Source of the DNA: Candidatus Altarchaeota archaeon
GTDB lineage: Archaea > Altiarchaeota > Altiarchaeia > JAFGQM01
Assembly (NCBI GenBank): GCA_016935655.1
Contig: JAFGQM010000037.1
Coordinates: forward strand, 1 to 6,673
Direction: 5' to 3'
DNA: 6,673 bases
The stretch's first letter is position 1, and every line of letters begins with the position of its first letter. The notes beneath the pieces were generated by a model. That model was given only the letters and a program-made list of their open reading frames with translations, ran no database searches and was not told the DNA's origin. This document shows positions 4,697 to 6,673 of the stretch, piece after piece. A program made the translations under genes and the position numbers.

Positions 4697-6214
4697 ATGA
4701 CTAAAACGTATGCTGAAATAAACCAGAGGATAAAGAGCGGTGACGCCCTGGTGCTGACCGCCGAAGAGATGATTGGCTACGTCCGCGAGAACGGCTTGAA
4801 AAAGGCCGCGGAGGAAGTGGATGTTGTTACCACTGGTACCTTCGGGGCCATGTGTTCCTCGGGTGCTTTCCTCAACTTCGGCCACTCAGAGCCGCCGATA
4901 AAGATGCAGAAGGTGTGGCTGAATGATGTGGAAGCCTACACTGGGCTCGCAGCCGTGGATGCATACTTAGGGGCCACACAGGTAAGTGAGACGGAGGGTT
5001 TGGAATACGGTGGAGGCCATGTTATAGAAGACTTGGTGAAGGGTGAAGTGGTTGACTTGAGGGCAACCTCATATGGCACAGATTGCTACCCAAGGAGGAA
5101 GATCGGGACTGAGATAACGCTCCAGGACATAAATCAGGCGTATTTGTTTAACCCGAGGAACGCCTACCAGAACTATGCCGCAGCTACCAATTCCGGGGAA
5201 AAGACATTATACACCTACATGGGCAAGCTGTTGCCAAACTTTGGGAATGTGACCTACACCACATCCTCACAACTTTCACCATTGTTGAACGACCCCTATC
5301 TTGAGACCATAGGCTTCGGGACGAGGATACTTCTCGGGGGCAGCACAGGTTATGTGGTGGGGGAGGGCACACAGCATAACACTAAACCGGCCAGGAAAAA
5401 CGATGTCCCAATAGGGGCAGCTGGAACGCTAGCTGTCAAGGCGGATCTAAAGAATGCAGACCCTAGATTTATCAAGGGGGCGGTATTTGAGAAATATGGA
5501 ACCAGTTTGTTTATGGGGGTAGGGGTACCGATACCCATATTAAACGAAGGGATAGCCAAAAGGACCGCCATAAGCGATGAACAGATCTTCACAAAGATCC
5601 TTGATTACTCAGTAGCCTCCAGGTCCAGGCCTGCGGTGAAGGAGGTCAACTATGCAGAACTAAGATCAGGAAGGGTGGAACTAGAGGGGGAGCAAGTTAG
5701 GACCTCGCCTCTCGCCCCGCTCAAAACAGCCCGGCTCATAGCCGATATCCTCAAGGAGAGGATATCCAGGGGCAAGTTCCTGCTTACGGAGCCTCTGGAG
5801 AGTATACCCGAGAGGGAGTTCAGACCCATGAAACACGACCTCAAGTTCGTGAAAGACATAATGGGGAAAGCAGCGACCATATCGCCAGAAAGCAACATTG
5901 CAGAGGTGGCGAGACTAATGACGCAAAAGGGCATAAATCATGTTCCAGTTGTGGACAATAGAAAGCTCGTGGGGATAGTGACCTCCTGGGATATAGCCAG
6001 AGCTGTCGCAGAGGGCAAGAAAACCCTCAAAGAGGTGGCGGTTAAGAACGTGATAACGGCAAGACCCAATGAGACCGTCGAGATAGCGGCAGAAAGGCTC
6101 AGGAAAAACCAGATATCAGCTCTCCCAGTGACTGATCAAAACAACGCTCTTTTGGGCATCATAACCGCGGAGGATGTAACGAAATTTGCTATTTCGGAGA
6201 AAGGGGGTGGGTGA
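4697..6214 (+). CDS. L-aspartate semialdehyde sulfurtransferase (HcyBio/DUF39 with two CBS domains)
   Basis: This 505-residue protein matches the COG1900 homocysteine-biosynthesis family (MA1821 of Methanosarcina acetivorans), which inserts sulfur into L-aspartate semialdehyde to give homocysteine. Residues ~1-375 are the DUF39 domain. Two cysteines, C53 (GAMCSSGAFLNFGHSEPP) and C130 (YGTDCYPRRKIG), fall where the family's sulfur-carrying cysteines are expected; from memory, Cys54 and Cys131 in MA1821. Other hallmarks are EYGGGHVIEDL, GFGTRILLGG and GEGTQHN. Residues ~383-443 (VKDIMGKAATISPESN...) and ~448-500 (VKNVITARPNETVEI...) are a CBS pair, which probably senses an adenine-containing ligand; the ligand is unknown. 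ATG 4697 is chosen because it begins the family sequence and lies 25 bases from a TATA box; upstream in-frame codons cross the divergent promoter and the TatD gene. The next gene begins 1 base after the stop. Family assignment is secure. Confidence 0.94.
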   Translation: MTKTYAEINQRIKSGDALVLTAEEMIGYVRENGLKKAAEEVDVVTTGTFGAMCSSGAFLNFGHSEPPIKMQKVWLNDVEAYTGLAAVDAYLGATQVSETEGLEYGGGHVIEDLVKGEVVDLRATSYGTDCYPRRKIGTEITLQDINQAYLFNPRNAYQNYAAATNSGEKTLYTYMGKLLPNFGNVTYTTSSQLSPLLNDPYLETIGFGTRILLGGSTGYVVGEGTQHNTKPARKNDVPIGAAGTLAVKADLKNADPRFIKGAVFEKYGTSLFMGVGVPIPILNEGIAKRTAISDEQIFTKILDYSVASRSRPAVKEVNYAELRSGRVELEGEQVRTSPLAPLKTARLIADILKERISRGKFLLTEPLESIPEREFRPMKHDLKFVKDIMGKAATISPESNIAEVARLMTQKGINHVPVVDNRKLVGIVTSWDIARAVAEGKKTLKEVAVKNVITARPNETVEIAAERLRKNQISALPVTDQNNALLGIITAEDVTKFAISEKGGG

Positions 6215-6215
6215 A

Positions 6216-6602
6216 ATGACAAAGAAATACATTCTGAAATTCGATGGGGATTTGATAGGGGAGCCGATACTAGCTGAGTGCATACTCAAAACAGGCGCGC
6301 TAATAAACATACTAAAGGCCGATGCCAGCGGGAATATTCTCATAAGGTTTGACAAAGAAAGGGAGAAGGAAGTTCTGTCTTATCTGCGAGGGAGGGGTGT
6401 AGAGACGAGCGAGCTTAAGAACGCTGTCGTATATGACAAGAATAAGTGTATAGATTGTGGCGCTTGCATCTCACTCTGCCCGACATCCGCCTTCTGTTTT
6501 GATAAGACTGTGAAGCTAGAGTACGACGAGGAGAAGTGCGTGCTCTGCAGAACGTGCATAGACGCTTGCCCGGTCAGGGCATTAAAGCAACCTGAAGCCT
6601 GA
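6216..6602 (+). CDS. NIL-domain 2x[4Fe-4S] ferredoxin, iron-sulfur subunit for homocysteine synthesis
   Basis: This 128-residue protein corresponds to the MA1822 family, the partner of the HcyBio sulfurtransferase, thought to supply electrons or handle sulfur. Residues ~3-70 are a NIL domain, an ACT-like fold known from methionine transporters, with ILKFDGDLIGEPILAEC near the start. Residues ~73-123 hold two complete [4Fe-4S] motifs: C78, C81, C84, C88-P and C108, C111, C114, C118-P. Each lacks nothing, so two low-potential clusters are likely. Additional cysteines are C22 in the NIL domain and C94 between the clusters. ATG 6216 follows the upstream stop by one base and is preceded by the G-rich GGGGGTGGGTGA, a usable ribosome binding region. 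The 3' end overlaps the next ATG by one base, so the three genes form one tight operon. No signal peptide is visible; it acts in the cytoplasm. Confidence 0.94.
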   Translation: MTKKYILKFDGDLIGEPILAECILKTGALINILKADASGNILIRFDKEREKEVLSYLRGRGVETSELKNAVVYDKNKCIDCGACISLCPTSAFCFDKTVKLEYDEEKCVLCRTCIDACPVRALKQPEA

Positions 6603-6673
6603 TGGAGCAGAGATTCCACTACAGGGACAGTATAATCAGGGTGAATAGTAGCAGGGATGTAAAGGGTGAGGCC
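6602..6673 (+). CDS. Start of a probable UPF0280/COG2122 protein (3' end outside window)
   Basis: Only 24 codons are visible, beginning MEQRFHYRDSIIRVNSSRDV and open to the window edge. The ATG shares its A with the TGA of the ferredoxin gene, so translation is probably coupled. The pattern R-[FH]-Y-R-[DE]-[ST]...I-x-V...R-D-[LV]-x-x-E-A resembles the N-terminus of UPF0280 (COG2122) proteins, which I remember as ...KETDLLI...RDLREEA. COG2122 is known to go with the two preceding families: its M. acetivorans member MA1715 supports sulfide use at low sulfide. The call rests partly on this context. The visible part is too short to be sure. Confidence 0.5.
   Translation, partial: MEQRFHYRDSIIRVNSSRDVKGEA

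Overview
The window is archaeal. It carries the archaeal/eukaryotic ribosomal proteins L7Ae, S28e and L24e, an archaeal-type glutamyl-tRNA synthetase, and TATA-box promoters. Several of these promoters sit only about 25 bases before the start codon, which implies leaderless mRNAs. The homocysteine genes at the right end are typical of strict anaerobes such as methanogens, Archaeoglobi and relatives. I cannot name the lineage from this window alone. The lysine/glutamate-rich tails on two ribosomal proteins suggest an uncultivated or divergent archaeon, but that is a guess.

Layout. (1) Bases 1-1457, +: the 3' part of gltX, whose 5' end lies outside the window. (2) Bases 1458-1619, -: a 53-residue two-helix membrane protein of the DUF3096 type, placed tail to tail with gltX with no spacer. 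(3) Bases 1765-2070, +: a 101-residue AroQ-like chorismate mutase domain whose active-site residues are hard to align. (4) Bases 2071-2265: an intergenic stretch with inverted repeats, a strong TATA box and the leader of the ribosomal cluster. (5) Bases 2266-3377, +: rpl7ae-rps28e-rpl24e, each pair one base apart. ndk follows at 3407-3862 with its own TATA box. (6) Bases 3859-4599, -: a TatD-family metallohydrolase that overlaps the ndk stop by 4 bases. (7) Bases 4697-6673, +: a homocysteine-synthesis operon. It holds an L-aspartate semialdehyde sulfurtransferase (HcyBio/DUF39 plus two CBS domains), its NIL-domain 2x[4Fe-4S] partner, and the first 24 codons of a gene that looks like UPF0280/COG2122.

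How the genes work together. The left and middle parts serve translation and nucleotide supply: Glu-tRNA charging, ribosomal proteins and NTP balancing. The right part is a compact module for inserting sulfur into aspartate semialdehyde to give homocysteine, the precursor of methionine. In Methanosarcina acetivorans the same three families (MA1821, MA1822, and MA1715 of COG2122) are linked to sulfide assimilation. The third gene here starts on the stop codon of the second, so the set appears to be translationally coupled.

No tRNA or rRNA gene, CRISPR array, insertion sequence or phage gene is visible. I see no wholly unknown multi-gene system. The most notable points are the third homocysteine-operon gene, the extended ribosomal proteins, the small membrane gene between gltX and the mutase, the divergent mutase, and the structured leader region before rpl7ae.
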